A stretch of DNA of 22,748 nucleotides from a virus. The DNA lies in IMG/VR virus record IMGVR_UViG_3300006920_000270, positions 1-22,748 of that record. The stretch is one strand, 5' to 3'. A model generated the notes under the pieces. That model was given only the letters and a program-made list of their open reading frames with translations, was not told where the DNA came from and made no database searches. Positions 20,799 to 22,748 of this stretch are shown here, piece by piece. The position numbers and the translations under genes were made by a program. Numbering within the stretch: position 1 is the first letter of the stretch; each line of letters begins with the position of its first letter.

Positions 20799-22748
20799 TT
20801 ATTTTACCTGAGAGAGCTTCATATAAATCTTATCTTTTAAAGTATTTATTGTATTAGCGAATATTATGTCGTCACCCTTACTTCCTGTAAGTATGACCAC
20901 ATCGTCTTTCTTGGGTAATTTATTACCAGCATCAAGGTAATCTGTCAAGCGTGATTCTCTATTGCTATCCATAAATAATGCATTAATCACGCCTTTTTCG
21001 TCATGCAGTTCTAACCTAGCGTATTTATTGCCATTCCTGCTTGTTCTCTTGGTTATGTCAGCTAATACGCCAACGCATCTTACTTCAGATCTCTCACCCG
21101 CCATCTTCACAGATTCGGAACATTGGTAGTCTTCGGGGTGCTTAAATATATCCCTGATGCTATAAGAGTAACTGTAGCCTAAAAGCTTTGTTTCAAAATA
21201 CCAGTTCGCATACTTAATAGAGTGTTTATTGAGTCTGCAAATCTCCTTGTAAGGCTCCCACTTTTTCTTTAGGGTGTTGATTCTGGTATCTCTGAAAATC
21301 TTTTTGTTGTCATCTGCAACCATTTCATTAGTTATGACATCATTAATCGAGTCTATTATATTGTAATTATAGTTCTCGCCTAACGCTATGAAGTTCCTTT
21401 TCTCTCTATCTGTTAAGGCATTAAAAACTTGAGCCTCCAAAACTAAATCGGAACGATTACCATCAACAAAAGATTCCAAAAGACCAGCTTGAATTAAGCT
21501 AGATAATACACCGATATTAAGACCAACCTGCTTTGCTACCACAAACACCTCATACTTGTTTGCAAAAGAACCCTCTCTGAAATCTAGAAGGTTAATCAAA
21601 ACCTTCTCAGAAACACCCTTGATTGAATTTAGACCATATCTGATATCCTTACCCTCAATCTTGAAGTCAATATCTGACTTGTTAAGATCTGGTGGGAGAA
21701 GCGTAATATCAAAATTAGCCAACTCCTGAGATATCTTTGCTATTTCTTCATGACTGTTTGGCTCAAACTTGGCGAATCTCAAAAGACTTAAAAAGAATTC
21801 TTGTGGATATTTAAATTTTAAATAAACTGTAATAGCTGCCAAATACGCATAACTAATTGAGTGGGATTTATTGAAGGAGTAGTTTGCTGAGTCTTCAGCT
21901 ACCTTCCACAGAACATCAGCTATAACAGGATCTGAATTCTCAAGCTGGCTAACCTTCTCGCTAATCTTAGCCTTCCAAGCTGGCATTTGATCAATCTTCT
22001 TCTTGCCAACAATACGGCGAAGCTGCTCTGAATCGTCTAAGCTGAAACCAACCTTCACAGCCATCTTCATTAACTGCTCCTGATAAAGAGGAATGCCTCC
22101 TGTATAGTCTAGAACAGAATCAAAGAATTCATGTACCGATTGGGACTCTCCAGTCTTAGCGTATTCAGCATAGCGATCTTTGAAGTCTAAAGCCCCGGGT
22201 CTAGCAATAGCTACGACAGCGGAAAGCTGCTCAAGATTTCTTGGTGCAATCTTTTGACAGACTTTGAAGTTTGTATCTGCTTCGATCTGAAACAAGCCTT
22301 GAGGGTTTTGCAGGTCAGATAAAGCTGTATAAATCAAAGGGTCATGAGGATCAATATCATTTACATTCAGACCCAATCTCTCGCAAACATCATTGACAAC
22401 TGATAAAGTCCTCAAACCCAGAATATCAAACTTGACACTCAAGCTCGCAACATCATCCATGTCGTAACCTGAAACTAAAGATCCATCATTAGTCTTTTGC
22501 AAGGGCATGATGTCTGACTGCTGGTAGTAGCAAATAGAAATTCCTGAAGGGTGTACTCCAGTGTTTTTTACTAAGCCTTCTAACTTTCTAGCTATCTTAA
22601 ATGCTTTAGGATTATTGTCTGCATGTTTCTTGAATGACTCACTCTCTTCATAAGCGACCTTTAATTTAGCCACCTTCCCAAACTGCTTGGGGATGCTGTC
22701 GCTAATTTGATTTACATCTATCTCTTTGAGTTCAGATACAATCTTGCC
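20799..22748 (-). CDS. Family C DNA polymerase (DnaE-like), C-terminal part; N-terminus beyond the window
   Basis: The visible 649 residues are the C-terminal part of a bacterial-type replicative polymerase. The frame is open to the right edge, so an internal GTG at 22673 is not the true start. KFDILGLRTL (Asp near visible residue 108) carries the third catalytic Asp of the palm; the first two would lie outside the window. Then come fingers motifs IARPGALDF, GGIPLYQEQLMKMA, DSEQLRRIVGKKK and FNKSHSISYAYLAA, followed by the helix-hairpin-helix region (LNSIKGVSEKVL). Near the end is an OB domain (VGVLADITKRTSRNGNKYA, LHDEKGVINALF). It ends soon after the OB fold and lacks the extra tau-binding domain of E. 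coli DnaE. Encoding it means the phage probably replicates its DNA with its own enzyme. Confidence 0.93.
   Translation of the reverse strand, partial: GKIVSELKEIDVNQISDSIPKQFGKVAKLKVAYEESESFKKHADNNPKAFKIARKLEGLVKNTGVHPSGISICYYQQSDIMPLQKTNDGSLVSGYDMDDVASLSVKFDILGLRTLSVVNDVCERLGLNVNDIDPHDPLIYTALSDLQNPQGLFQIEADTNFKVCQKIAPRNLEQLSAVVAIARPGALDFKDRYAEYAKTGESQSVHEFFDSVLDYTGGIPLYQEQLMKMAVKVGFSLDDSEQLRRIVGKKKIDQMPAWKAKISEKVSQLENSDPVIADVLWKVAEDSANYSFNKSHSISYAYLAAITVYLKFKYPQEFFLSLLRFAKFEPNSHEEIAKISQELANFDITLLPPDLNKSDIDFKIEGKDIRYGLNSIKGVSEKVLINLLDFREGSFANKYEVFVVAKQVGLNIGVLSSLIQAGLLESFVDGNRSDLVLEAQVFNALTDREKRNFIALGENYNYNIIDSINDVITNEMVADDNKKIFRDTRINTLKKKWEPYKEICRLNKHSIKYANWYFETKLLGYSYSYSIRDIFKHPEDYQCSESVKMAGERSEVRCVGVLADITKRTSRNGNKYARLELHDEKGVINALFMDSNRESRLTDYLDAGNKLPKKDDVVILTGSKGDDIIFANTINTLKDKIYMKLSQVK

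Noticed and set aside
22671-22673. GTG as a true start of the polymerase
   Set aside because: The frame continues upstream to the window edge, and the first two catalytic aspartates of the family must lie further upstream, so this Val is internal.
20799-22748. Intein in the polymerase
   Set aside because: DnaE is a common intein host, but the motifs around FNKSHS and YQEQ are uninterrupted in the visible part.
1-22748. tRNA genes, CRISPR arrays, insertion sequences, attachment sites
   Set aside because: Gene-free gaps are all under about 80 bases. I found no cloverleaf-like segment with CCA-adjacent acceptor, no regularly spaced repeats and no transposase or integrase motifs.

Overview
The window looks like part of an AT-rich, tailed (siphovirus-type) phage or prophage genome. 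The strongest evidence is a minus-strand block at 1-8177 that follows the lambda tail-tip order L - K - I - J. It holds a gpL-like minor tail protein, a JAMM peptidase-only gpK-like protein, a gpI-like assembly protein, a very large gpJ-like central tip protein, and a further ORF running off the left edge. The host cannot be read directly. A protein with a signal peptide and a PEP-CTERM-like C-terminal sorting signal (9453-10187) suggests a Gram-negative host with an exosortase system. Verrucomicrobiota is my best guess; Planctomycetota or some Proteobacteria are also possible.

Layout from right to left, which is the main direction of transcription. At 22748-17922 a replication and chaperone group holds a family C (DnaE-like) DNA polymerase cut by the right edge, a two-AAA ClpA/ClpC-like unfoldase, a 72-aa basic protein and a TM2-domain membrane protein. 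It ends in a clear hairpin plus T-tract terminator. Directly after the terminator is an extended -10 promoter reading into 17845-12010: a degenerate kinase-fold protein, a possible ssDNA-binding protein, a large glycosyltransferase whose C-terminal GT9 half-domain seems to continue in the next gene, a possible single-strand annealing protein and a GNAT acetyltransferase. These genes overlap by 1-23 bases or lie close together, so they probably form one operon.

At 11964-8218 the layout changes to small genes on both strands: a tandem-repeat protein, a TM plus coiled-coil protein, an acidic protein, a small single-TM protein, the PEP-CTERM-like protein, and a plus-strand run of four genes. The last two of these overlap heavily and include a lipoprotein, as in spanin pairs. 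This is where I would look for lysis and host-surface functions, but no endolysin is recognisable. The tail-tip operon starts at 8177, divergent from the plus-strand run.

Start sites are mixed. The gpI-like gene has a textbook Shine-Dalgarno. Several operon-leading genes instead have a TATAAT-like hexamer only 5-9 bases before the start codon, suggesting leaderless transcripts. No tRNA, rRNA, CRISPR array, IS element, integrase or attachment site was seen, and no gene-free stretch exceeds about 80 bases.
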